From: HGM12587 sp964561705
GTDB lineage: Bacteria; Bacillota; Clostridia; Lachnospirales; Lachnospiraceae
Assembly (NCBI GenBank): GCA_964561705.1
Contig: CAZLQJ010000002.1
Span: 1 to 64,000, forward strand
Direction: 5' to 3'
DNA length: 64,000 nucleotides
Shown here piece after piece: positions 51,565 through 59,801 of this stretch. How positions within the stretch are numbered: position 1 is the stretch's first letter; each line of letters starts with the position of its first letter. The notes under the pieces are model-generated. The model saw only the letters and a program-made list of their open reading frames with translations. It had not been told where the DNA came from and ran no database searches. The position numbers and the translations under genes are program-made.

Positions 51565-52503
51565 ATGAGCAAAATTTCAATCATAGTTCCAGTGTACTGG
51601 AATTCGGATACACTGATGGCACTGTATAACGACATGAAAGACAAAATTTTGGGAAAGATTGGAGAGTATGAAATAATATTTGTAGATGATGGATCGGGCG
51701 ATAATTCCTGGGAAATCATGAAGCAGATTGCAGAAATGGACGGCAATGTAAGACTTGTAAAACTTTCCAGAAATTTTGGAGAACATGCGGCATTATTGGC
51801 AGGCTTCCATCATTGTTCGGGAGATTGTGCTGTTACAAAACAGGCAGATCTTCAAGAAGATTCAGAATTAATACTGGAAATGTATGATAAATGGAAAGAA
51901 GGCAATAAGGTTGTTATGGCAATCCGTGAAGAACGTGATGATCCTGCCCTGAAGAAGTTTTTTGCCAACATGTACTATGCATTGGTACGAAAATTTATTA
52001 TGAAAGATATGCCAAAAGGTGGATGTGATTGTTATTTAATTGACAGACAGGTGATTGAGGTAATCGAGATGTTGGATGAAAAAAATTCATCCTTAACATT
52101 GCAGGTTATGTGGGCTGGATTTCAGCGTGCCAATGTATATTTTCATAGACGGGCAAGGGAAGAAGGACAGTCACGTTGGGGACTTGGAAAAAAGGTGAAA
52201 CTGGTGATTGATTCGATGATGAGCTTCTCTTATATACCGGTAAGGATTATGTCGGGGGTTGGAAGTTTGTTTTTTTGCTCATCACTTATCTGGGCATTGG
52301 TAATTATTGCACAGACCTTAATCTATGGTGCAGATGTAGCAGGATGGGCCAGTTTAATGGCACTTGTTTTATGCTCTTCCGGCTTGATCATGCTGATGCT
52401 TGGTATTTTGGGAGAATATATTTGGCGTGCGTTAGATGAAAGTCGAAACAGACCGCCATTTTTGGTGGATACTACACAGGGATTTCGAAAGGAGAACGAA
52501 TAG
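51565..52503 (+). CDS. GtrB-like polyprenyl-phosphate glycosyltransferase (second)
   Basis: 312 residues. GT2 blocks SIIVPVYWNSDT, FVDDGSGDNSWE and KQADLQEDSELI at the metal site, then two C-terminal membrane helices (about 228-253 and 262-285) and LGEYIWRALDESRNRPPF. This is the GtrB/ArnC-like architecture. Its gene begins immediately after the ketoisomerase stop, so it may load the 3-amino sugar onto undecaprenyl phosphate. An additional GT-C partner (35036, 27880 or elsewhere) would be needed. Confidence 0.9.
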   Translation: MSKISIIVPVYWNSDTLMALYNDMKDKILGKIGEYEIIFVDDGSGDNSWEIMKQIAEMDGNVRLVKLSRNFGEHAALLAGFHHCSGDCAVTKQADLQEDSELILEMYDKWKEGNKVVMAIREERDDPALKKFFANMYYALVRKFIMKDMPKGGCDCYLIDRQVIEVIEMLDEKNSSLTLQVMWAGFQRANVYFHRRAREEGQSRWGLGKKVKLVIDSMMSFSYIPVRIMSGVGSLFFCSSLIWALVIIAQTLIYGADVAGWASLMALVLCSSGLIMLMLGILGEYIWRALDESRNRPPFLVDTTQGFRKENE

Positions 52504-53922
52504 ATGAATGACAATTGGAAACAGGTAAGCGATGATGAAAAAGAGATGAGTATTTCGGATATGCTGTTTTATCTGTTGCGTCAGTGGAAAGTGGCTGTAA
52601 TTGCAGCGTTGATCGGATTACTTCTGGTAGGTGGATTGACTTATGCAAAAAGTCTTGAGAATGCAAAGAAAAGTGCGTCAAATTCCCAAACTACACAGGC
52701 AGGAATGTTGACGGAGGAAGAAGAATTTGCTGCAGATGTAAAAATTGATACAATCAATGAATATAAGCAGAATATTGAAGAATATAATGAGTATTTAGAC
52801 AATTCTATTCGAATGAAACTTGATCCAAATGGATTTTATAGAGGAACCATTAAGTTCATGTTCACATCGGAAAGCCCGGCTGCCGCTTTGAAGGCATTGA
52901 ATGTATGCAGTGATCTGGTGTTTAACAATGAAAATTATGAGAAAATGACACAGTTGTTAACGGAAGAAATCTCAGAAGCATATGTACGGGAAGCTTTTAC
53001 ATTCGAAAAAGAAACAATGAGCAATGAAAAAAGCAGTGAAAATGTCATTGTTTGGGACGTTTCTTTTGTTCATTATGAACAGGAAGAATGTGAAAAAATC
53101 GTGGACTATATTGATGAACAGATGAACAATGTAATGGCGCAGCTGGATGAAAACGTGGTGGCGGAGCAGGTGGGCCGAGATGTTTATCTGGCATGTTATG
53201 TGGATCTGATTAAAGAAAGTATGTCCTTGGAAGTTGGAAAGTCAAGTGTTTATACTTCCATGGAAAAAGTAAAAGCAGATATGTCAAACACAGAAAAGGC
53301 ATATTATGAGTTGAGCACGAGTTCCGGAGAGCAGACAGAGGCGGTCAATACAGAGGTTGTACCGGTGAAGGCAAGTGTGCAGTGGAAATATGCGGTGTTG
53401 GCGGCTGTTGGAGCCGGAGGATGTGTCATTGTCTTTTGTGCAGCACTCTATTTGTTTGGTAATCTGGTTCATAATAAGGAGGAACTGGAGGTTTATACCA
53501 ATGTTCCTGTAATTGGATTATCTGCAAAGAAGACGAAAAAGAATGTAATAGATCATTTGATTGATCGTTTGGAACATTGTGTACGGAATGGAAAGGAAGA
53601 TACGATAGATATGGCTGCGACAATGTTATGCAATTACGCAGTTCAGAATCACGTGAAGCGTATCTATCTTTCCGGAGCCAAAGGAGAACATCGAGAAGAA
53701 TTGATGGCACAGTTCAATAGTCGGATGGAGAAGGAAAAAATTGAACTTATTGGTGGAAACAGCATTCTGGAAGATGTAAAGGCAATCTCTGATGCTGTAG
53801 AATGTGGCAGCGTCGTATTCTTGGAAAAATCTAATAAGACATCCCACCGGGATCTTAGGGAAGAACTTCGAAAGGCTGGCCATTGCGAATTGAAAGTATT
53901 AGGAATTATACTGGAAAAATAA
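52504..53922 (+). CDS. Wzz/CpsC-like chain-length co-regulator with degenerate kinase-like tail
   Basis: 472 residues. A first membrane helix (about 32-50) and a second (about 292-315) flank an extracytoplasmic coiled-coil-rich region, the polysaccharide co-polymerase layout. The C-terminal 150 residues resemble a bacterial tyrosine kinase (CpsD-like) P-loop domain: YLSGAKGEHREE near residue 390 occupies the Walker A place but lacks GK[ST], and ELKVLGIILEK ends like the kinase. No CpsD or phosphatase gene is seen nearby. It likely controls length through a non-catalytic platform (inference). Confidence 0.83.
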   Translation: MNDNWKQVSDDEKEMSISDMLFYLLRQWKVAVIAALIGLLLVGGLTYAKSLENAKKSASNSQTTQAGMLTEEEEFAADVKIDTINEYKQNIEEYNEYLDNSIRMKLDPNGFYRGTIKFMFTSESPAAALKALNVCSDLVFNNENYEKMTQLLTEEISEAYVREAFTFEKETMSNEKSSENVIVWDVSFVHYEQEECEKIVDYIDEQMNNVMAQLDENVVAEQVGRDVYLACYVDLIKESMSLEVGKSSVYTSMEKVKADMSNTEKAYYELSTSSGEQTEAVNTEVVPVKASVQWKYAVLAAVGAGGCVIVFCAALYLFGNLVHNKEELEVYTNVPVIGLSAKKTKKNVIDHLIDRLEHCVRNGKEDTIDMAATMLCNYAVQNHVKRIYLSGAKGEHREELMAQFNSRMEKEKIELIGGNSILEDVKAISDAVECGSVVFLEKSNKTSHRDLREELRKAGHCELKVLGIILEK

Positions 53923-53957
53923 GAACTTCCAAAGCAGGAAAATATGAGGAAAAAAAT

Positions 53958-55361
53958 ATGAATATAAGAAAAAAATCTCATTCTCAGTTTACACTGTTAG
54001 ATATCTGCTGTATGTCATGTGGTTTCTTTCTGGGAATCTATCTGCGACTGGGAGGAGTCAGAGTTTTTTCCATCGTTCCGGTATATGAAGAGGTATATTT
54101 CATTCTTTTGCTGACGTTGATTGCTACAGCGTTCTTCTTTCGCCCATATGAAGATATTTTTCTTAGAGGATATTGGCTGGAATTTGTTAATGTTCTAAAA
54201 TGTGTCGGTGTAGAGATGGCGGTTGCTATTTGTTACATGTTTATTGTCCAAAGTGGCGGGGATTATTCAAGACTGGCATTTGGTTATAGTTTTGTGACGA
54301 TTTTGGTGTTTACCTATGCAGGTCGTCTGATCAGTAAGGCTTTGTTGAGAGGCTTTGCGGCTAAGACTTCTTATATGAGCAAGCTGATTATCGTGACGAC
54401 TTCTGAAAAAGCACCAAAGCTACTGAATGAGATTAAAGCAGAACTTGCTTTGAATTATGAAATCGTAGGGCTTGCAATTATGGATCGCGAAATGATAGGC
54501 GATGAAATTGCTGGAATCCAAGTAACAGCGAGTTCTCCGACCCTCTATGATGATGCAAGATTAAACATCGTAGATAGTGTTTTGATAGACCTCGATCCGG
54601 AATATCCGGAGTTTAAAAATACTGTCAATTTGTTCCATGTCATGGGAGTTGAGGTAAATATTTCTTTAGCAGATTATGACCTTGGTATTCCGCATCAGCA
54701 GATCATAAAGATGGGAGAAATGACAGTTCTTTCGGGAAATGTTCCTCAGCGTACGATGGGCGATATTATGGCGAAGAGAGCGTTAGATATTCTGGGCGGC
54801 ATCGTGGGAGTGATTATGACAGGGATCCTTACAATTTTTGTGGCTCCTGCGATCATGATCGAGTCTCCTGGTCCAATCTTCTTTTCACAGGTCCGCATCG
54901 GGAAAAATGGACGCCGTTTTAAGATCTATAAATTCCGATCTATGTATATGGATGCAGAGGAACGAAAAAAAGAGCTGATGGAAAAAAATAAGATGTCAGG
55001 TTTGATGTTTAAGATGGACAATGACCCGAGGATTACCAAGATTGGGAAATTTATTCGTAAGACGAGTATTGATGAATTTCCTCAATTTTGGAACGTTTTA
55101 AAGGGAGATATGAGTCTTGTGGGAACAAGACCGCCGACAGAAGATGAGTTTAAACAATATAAACCGCGTTACAAAAAACGTCTGAGTATGAAGCCGGGAA
55201 TTACAGGACTTTGGCAGGTGAGTGGACGAAGTTCCATTACAGACTTTGAGGAAGTTGTAAAATTGGATGTGGAATATATTGAAAATTGGTCTTTTGGTCG
55301 AGATTTGAAAATATTGATGCAGACAGTTTTGGTTGTGTTTAAAAATGATGGAGCTCAGTAA
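53958..55361 (+). CDS. Polyprenyl glycosylphosphotransferase (WcaJ/CpsE-type initiating enzyme)
   Basis: 467 residues. An N-terminal set of four membrane helices and a Rossmann-like domain (LIIVTTSEKAPKLL) are followed by the PF02397-type catalytic domain from about residue 272: KRALDILGG, SQVRIGKNGRRFKIYKFRSM, IRKTSIDEFPQFWNVLKGDMSLVGTRPP and PGITGLWQVSGRS. It starts glycan assembly by moving a sugar-1-phosphate from UDP- or dTDP-sugar to undecaprenyl phosphate. ATG 53958 follows TATGAGG; an open frame from 53883 overlaps the previous gene. It is the only initiating enzyme of this type in the window. Confidence 0.93.
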   Translation: MNIRKKSHSQFTLLDICCMSCGFFLGIYLRLGGVRVFSIVPVYEEVYFILLLTLIATAFFFRPYEDIFLRGYWLEFVNVLKCVGVEMAVAICYMFIVQSGGDYSRLAFGYSFVTILVFTYAGRLISKALLRGFAAKTSYMSKLIIVTTSEKAPKLLNEIKAELALNYEIVGLAIMDREMIGDEIAGIQVTASSPTLYDDARLNIVDSVLIDLDPEYPEFKNTVNLFHVMGVEVNISLADYDLGIPHQQIIKMGEMTVLSGNVPQRTMGDIMAKRALDILGGIVGVIMTGILTIFVAPAIMIESPGPIFFSQVRIGKNGRRFKIYKFRSMYMDAEERKKELMEKNKMSGLMFKMDNDPRITKIGKFIRKTSIDEFPQFWNVLKGDMSLVGTRPPTEDEFKQYKPRYKKRLSMKPGITGLWQVSGRSSITDFEEVVKLDVEYIENWSFGRDLKILMQTVLVVFKNDGAQ

Positions 55362-55364
55362 AAT

Positions 55365-55393
55365 TTGCCATATAAAGAAAAATATGCTACAAT
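55365..55393 (+). promoter_or_regulatory. Promoter for the rfbB-wzm-wzt unit (extended -10)
   Basis: TTGCCA (55365-55370), a 17-base spacer and TGCTACAAT with TACAAT at 55388-55393 lie between the previous stop (55361) and rfbB (55435), with a leader of about 35 bases. The extended TGn element and ideal spacing make this one of the two best promoters in the window. Confidence 0.65.
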
Positions 55394-55434
55394 CACTAAT
55401 AACTGTGTAAATAAACCTATGGAGGAAATAAAAC

Positions 55435-56511
55435 ATGAGAACCTATTTAGTAACAGGTGGTGCCGGATTTATCGGTTCCAATTACATTCATTACATGTTC
55501 CGCAAATATGATCAGGAAATCCGTATCATTAATGTGGATTGTTTAACTTATGCAGGAAATCTTGAAAACTTAAAAGACATTGAAAATAGAGACAATTATA
55601 CTTTTGTAAAAGCAAATATCTGTGATAAGGAAGCAATTGAAAAAATCTTTGCAGAAAACGATATTGACCGTGTCGTACATTTCGCAGCAGAGTCTCACGT
55701 AGACCGAAGCATTAAAAATCCGGAAGTATTCGTAGAAACGAACGTTCTTGGTACACTGGTCATGTTAAATGCTGCAAAAGCTGCATGGGAATTACCGGAT
55801 GGAACATTTAAGGAAGGAAAGAAATTCTTATATGTTTCCACAGACGAAGTATATGGATCCTTAGAAGATGGAGATACTTATTTCTACGAAACAACTCCAT
55901 TTGATCCGCACAGCCCATATTCTGCAAGTAAGGCTTCCGGAGATCTGCTGACAAAGGCTTATTGGGATACCTATAAATTCCCAATCAATATTACAAGCTG
56001 CAGCAACAACTACGGACCATACCAGTTCCCGGAAAAATTAATCCCGCTGATCATTAACAATGCATTACAGGGCAAAAAACTTCCGGTTTACGGTGATGGC
56101 AAAAACGTACGTGACTGGTTATATGTGGACGATCATGCAAAAGCAATCGACATGGTTCAGGAACAGGGCGTACTTGGCGAACGCTACAATGTAGGCGGAC
56201 ACAACGAAAAACAGAATATTGAGATCATTAACATTATCTTAGAAACACTTCAGGAAATGCTTCCGGAAGGGGATCCTAGAAAAGAACTGGTAAGCAAAGA
56301 CCTGATCACCTATGTAGAAGACAGAAAAGGTCATGACAGACGCTATGCCATCGCACCGGATAAAATCAAAGAACAGATTGGCTGGTATCCGGAAACCATG
56401 TTCAAAGAAGGCATCAAAAAAACCATCGCATGGTTCTTTGAAAATGAAGAATGGATGCAGAATGTAACAAGTGGTGATTACCAGAAATATTATGAAGAAA
56501 TGTATAAATAA
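55435..56511 (+). CDS. rfbB: dTDP-glucose 4,6-dehydratase RfbB (RmlB)
   Basis: 358 residues. SDR-type dehydratase: Rossmann GGAGFIGSNYI at 8-18, catalytic YSASK motif, STDEVYGSL, and SNNYGPYQFPEKLIP. It makes dTDP-4-keto-6-deoxy-D-glucose, the common intermediate for rhamnose (RfbC, RfbD) and for the 3-amino sugar genes at 50038 and 51145. Strong RBS GGAGG before the ATG. It overlaps the following anchored protein. Confidence 0.97.
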   Translation: MRTYLVTGGAGFIGSNYIHYMFRKYDQEIRIINVDCLTYAGNLENLKDIENRDNYTFVKANICDKEAIEKIFAENDIDRVVHFAAESHVDRSIKNPEVFVETNVLGTLVMLNAAKAAWELPDGTFKEGKKFLYVSTDEVYGSLEDGDTYFYETTPFDPHSPYSASKASGDLLTKAYWDTYKFPINITSCSNNYGPYQFPEKLIPLIINNALQGKKLPVYGDGKNVRDWLYVDDHAKAIDMVQEQGVLGERYNVGGHNEKQNIEIINIILETLQEMLPEGDPRKELVSKDLITYVEDRKGHDRRYAIAPDKIKEQIGWYPETMFKEGIKKTIAWFFENEEWMQNVTSGDYQKYYEEMYK

Positions 56512-57499
56512 TAAAAGATTCGGCAGTGCCATTTTGGCACTGCTAGTTCTGCTTATTGCAGGTGCAGTGCTTTTTTGCATTTCAAGGGAAAAAGATGACT
56601 TTTTTTTGAAAGAATATGCCAACGCAGATGCAAAATTTTATGATGATTATATTTTGACCAGTGTAGATGAGTCGATTTATTTTCTGGATTTTCAGGGAGA
56701 AACCTTAAAAACTTATGAAGGACTTAAGGCCTCCTGGCTGTATACCTACCCGGAAGAAGGACTTGTTGTGTACAGTAATCATGAAAATGAAACACATCTG
56801 ATGAAGCTTGATAAGGCGCTGGAACTGGAGTGGGACAGGGTGATCCTGAGGACAGATCTTCTTGCAATCGATCCTACCATCTGCAAGGTGGAAGATACCT
56901 ATCTTGTGACGCATACGACCATTGAAGGAACTATTAATAATCCATCACCGGATGGGGAAAACGGTTTGTACAGTTTAGAACTTTATGCCTCAAAGGATCT
57001 GATCGATTTTGAATATCGTGGGACAATTGTTTCAGAAAAACATGATATTGAAGATATTGATCTGGTATATGAAGACGGCAGACTGTACTGTATCTACGAA
57101 AAAGAAGCGTATGACAAGGGACCTTCAAAGATCTGTATGAGATTTTCGGAAGATGAGGGGGTCAGCTTCAGCAAGGAGCAGATTCTGATTGACAATGGTG
57201 GTGATAATGAGCCGGCATGTATTCTGAAGGATGAAAAAGGATGGAGGCTATTTTACAGCAGTGATCTGAAAAAACCGGGAACGTCATACAATGGAGCGTC
57301 TGCTTACAGTGCGGTATTTGATGAAAATTTTCAGATGGTCGAGGGAACAGATCAGAAGATTCCCATGCGGGATAACCAAGGGATCCGCCTATATGAAGTG
57401 ACAAAGCAGGAAGACCGTCTTTATTTTATGTTTGCACATAATTATATGACTGACAAAGATTTTGTTTTAAGGAGCATTGAAGAAAACAAACTTAGATAA
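56492..57499 (+). CDS. Membrane-anchored beta-propeller-like protein of unknown function
   Basis: About 335 residues. Basic N-terminus, one hydrophobic anchor (about residues 11-30, ILALLVLLIAGAVLF), then a soluble region facing outside with repeated strand patterns such as KICMRFSEDEGVSFSKEQ (an Asp-box-like S-x-D-x-G) and ACILKDEKGWRLFYSSD. The pattern suggests a five- or six-bladed propeller like GH43/GH33-type or GH32-like carbohydrate-active domains, but I see no certain catalytic residues. The start is uncertain: ATG 56492 is preferred over a GTG-type start at 56471; both overlap rfbB. It sits inside the dTDP-rhamnose genes, where no such gene is expected. Confidence 0.7.
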   Translation: MKKCINNKRFGSAILALLVLLIAGAVLFCISREKDDFFLKEYANADAKFYDDYILTSVDESIYFLDFQGETLKTYEGLKASWLYTYPEEGLVVYSNHENETHLMKLDKALELEWDRVILRTDLLAIDPTICKVEDTYLVTHTTIEGTINNPSPDGENGLYSLELYASKDLIDFEYRGTIVSEKHDIEDIDLVYEDGRLYCIYEKEAYDKGPSKICMRFSEDEGVSFSKEQILIDNGGDNEPACILKDEKGWRLFYSSDLKKPGTSYNGASAYSAVFDENFQMVEGTDQKIPMRDNQGIRLYEVTKQEDRLYFMFAHNYMTDKDFVLRSIEENKLR

Positions 57500-57513
57500 A
57501 CGAGGTAACACAA

Positions 57514-58383
57514 ATGAAAGGTATTATTTTAGCCGGAGGTTCCGGTACAAGACTTTATCCGTTAACAAAAGCGATTTCAAAACAAATCATGCCAATTTAT
57601 GATAAACCGATGATTTATTATCCGTTGTCAACCCTGATGCTTGCTGGCATCAGAGAAATCCTGATAATTTCTACACCACGAGATCTTCCGACATTCCAGG
57701 AACTTTTAGGAGACGGAAGTCAGCTGGGGCTGGAAATGCATTATGCCGTACAGGAATATCCAAGAGGTCTTGCAGAAGCATTTATCATTGGAGCAGACTT
57801 TATTGGAAATGATTCGGTGGCGATGGTACTGGGAGACAATATTTTCTATGGACAGAGTTTTTCCAGAGTATTGAAAGAAGCGGCATCCAGAGACAAAGGT
57901 GCAACGATCTTCGGATACTATGTAAAAGATCCAAGAGAATATGGTGTAGTAGAATTTGACGAAAACGGCATGGCACTTTCCATCGAAGAAAAACCGGAAA
58001 ATCCAAAATCGAATTATGCGGTTCCGGGACTGTATTTCTATGATAATGATGTTGTAGAAATTGCAAAAAATGTAAAACCATCTGCCCGCGGTGAGATTGA
58101 GATCACCAGCATCAACAACGAATATCTTCGCAGAGGAGATCTTCACGTAGAAACCTTGGGAAGAGGGTTTGCATGGCTGGATACCGGAAGCCATGATAAT
58201 TTACTGGAAGCTGCCAATTTTGTGGCAACTTTACAGAAACGTCAGGGAATGTACGTATCCTGCATTGAGGAGATTGCATTCAGACGTGGATTTATTGACA
58301 GAGAACAATTATTAAAGCTTGCAGAACCACTGTTAAAGACTGCCTATGGACAGTATCTGGTGGATGTGGCAAATGGATTATAA
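57514..58383 (+). CDS. rfbA: Glucose-1-phosphate thymidylyltransferase RfbA (RmlA)
   Basis: 289 residues, typical length. AGGSGTRLYPLT carries the nucleotide-binding loop, then KPMIYYPLS, VLGDNIFYG and IEEKPENPKSNYAVPGLYFYD. It makes dTDP-glucose from dTTP and glucose-1-phosphate, the first step for rhamnose and amino-sugar routes. The gene lies 14 bases before rfbC and 14 bases after the anchored protein. Confidence 0.97.
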   Translation: MKGIILAGGSGTRLYPLTKAISKQIMPIYDKPMIYYPLSTLMLAGIREILIISTPRDLPTFQELLGDGSQLGLEMHYAVQEYPRGLAEAFIIGADFIGNDSVAMVLGDNIFYGQSFSRVLKEAASRDKGATIFGYYVKDPREYGVVEFDENGMALSIEEKPENPKSNYAVPGLYFYDNDVVEIAKNVKPSARGEIEITSINNEYLRRGDLHVETLGRGFAWLDTGSHDNLLEAANFVATLQKRQGMYVSCIEEIAFRRGFIDREQLLKLAEPLLKTAYGQYLVDVANGL

Positions 58384-58397
58384 AAGGAGCGTAAAAA

Positions 58398-58949
58398 ATG
58401 GGAAAGATTACAGTAGAAACATGTGAAATTGAAGGCTTAAAGGTAATTACACCGGCTGTTTTCGGAGACTCCCGCGGCTATTTCATGGAAACCTATAATT
58501 ATAATGATTTTGCAGAGGCAGGAATTGATGTAAAATTTGTACAGGACAATCAGTCTGCATCCAAGAAAGGTGTGCTCCGGGGACTTCATTTCCAGATTAA
58601 TTATCCGCAGGATAAACTGGTACGCGTTGTAAATGGGGAAGTATTTGATGTGGCTGTAGATTTGAGAGAAGGTTCAGCAACTTACGGAAAATGGTATGGC
58701 GTGTTGCTTTCCGCAGAAAATAAGAAGCAGTTCTTTATTCCGAAAGGATTTGCACATGGATTTTTGGTATTATCCGATTTCGCAGAATTTGCTTATAAAT
58801 GTACAGACTTTTATCATCCAAATGATGAGGGTGGTCTTGCCTATAATGATCCTGAAATCGGTGTGGAATGGCCGATTCCGGAAGGCATGGAACTGATCAT
58901 GTCAGAAAAAGATCAGAAGTGGGGCGGACTTTCAAGCTTAAAAAAGTAA
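58398..58949 (+). CDS. rfbC: dTDP-4-dehydrorhamnose 3,5-epimerase RfbC (RmlC)
   Basis: 183 residues, cupin fold. Motifs are GDSRGYFMETYN, QDNQSASKKGVLRGLHFQ with the catalytic histidine, and FIPKGFAHGFLVLSD. It makes dTDP-4-keto-L-rhamnose, the substrate for RfbD at 21922. AAAAGGAGCG precedes the ATG. Fifteen bases separate it from the ABC transporter permease gene. Confidence 0.97.
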   Translation: MGKITVETCEIEGLKVITPAVFGDSRGYFMETYNYNDFAEAGIDVKFVQDNQSASKKGVLRGLHFQINYPQDKLVRVVNGEVFDVAVDLREGSATYGKWYGVLLSAENKKQFFIPKGFAHGFLVLSDFAEFAYKCTDFYHPNDEGGLAYNDPEIGVEWPIPEGMELIMSEKDQKWGGLSSLKK

Positions 58950-58963
58950 GGAATTAATAATTT

Positions 58964-59794
58964 ATGATAAAAGAATTGTTACAGTTTCCTAAGATGGTAT
59001 GGGACAACCGCAGCATCATCTGGAAACTCGCAAAGAATGATTTTAAAACAAGATATGCCGGTTCCAATTTCGGCGTGTTGTGGGCATTGGTACAGCCGGT
59101 GACCATTGTTTTGGTATATTGGTTTGTATTTCAGGTCGGTTTAAATGCAGGATCTCAGACGGTTAAAGAGGGACTGGATGTGGCATTTGTACTGTGGCTG
59201 ACTTCCGGACTGGTACCTTGGTTTTATTTTTCAGAAGCACTGACCAATGGAACCAATGCACTGTTGGAATATAATTATCTCGTAAAAAAGGTAGTATTTC
59301 AGATTGACGTACTTCCAATCGTAAGATGTGCAGCAGCACTGTTTATCCACAGCTTTTTTATCTTGTTTATGCTTCTTCTGAACGGATTATATGGTTTTTG
59401 GCCGGATCTTTATACGTTGCAGATCATTTATTACAGTTTTTGTTTATTTATGCTGGTTGTGGCAGTTTGTTACTGGACCAGTGCAGTCGTGATCTTTTTC
59501 AGGGATCTGTCGCAGATTGTAAACATTTTCCTTCAGATAGGGATCTGGATGACACCGATCATGTGGTCTTTAGACATCTTAACAGAAAAAGGATTTGGAT
59601 GGCTGGTGCCGATCATGAAACTGAATCCGTTATATTATGTGGTATATGGTTATAGGGATGCCTTGTTCTATAAGGTGGCATTCTGGGAGCGACCGGTGCT
59701 GTCTATTTATTTCTGGGCAGTTGTTTTACTGCTTTTGGGAAGCGGTATTCATGTATTCAGGAAGCTGAAAGTACATTTTGCAGATGTATTATAG
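58964..59794 (+). CDS. wzm: ABC-type polysaccharide exporter permease (Wzm/TagG-like)
   Basis: 276 residues, six membrane segments. Motifs are KTRYAGSNFGVLWALVQPV in the N-terminal half and LNPLYYVVYGYRD near the end, the ABC2-type permease of O-antigen, teichoic-acid and rhamnan exporters. With the next gene (Wzt) it forms the complex that moves a finished lipid-linked polymer across the membrane. Start ATG 58964 follows AAGGAAT, a somewhat weak RBS. Confidence 0.94.
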   Translation: MIKELLQFPKMVWDNRSIIWKLAKNDFKTRYAGSNFGVLWALVQPVTIVLVYWFVFQVGLNAGSQTVKEGLDVAFVLWLTSGLVPWFYFSEALTNGTNALLEYNYLVKKVVFQIDVLPIVRCAAALFIHSFFILFMLLLNGLYGFWPDLYTLQIIYYSFCLFMLVVAVCYWTSAVVIFFRDLSQIVNIFLQIGIWMTPIMWSLDILTEKGFGWLVPIMKLNPLYYVVYGYRDALFYKVAFWERPVLSIYFWAVVLLLLGSGIHVFRKLKVHFADVL

Positions 59795-59801
59795 GAGAAC
59801 T

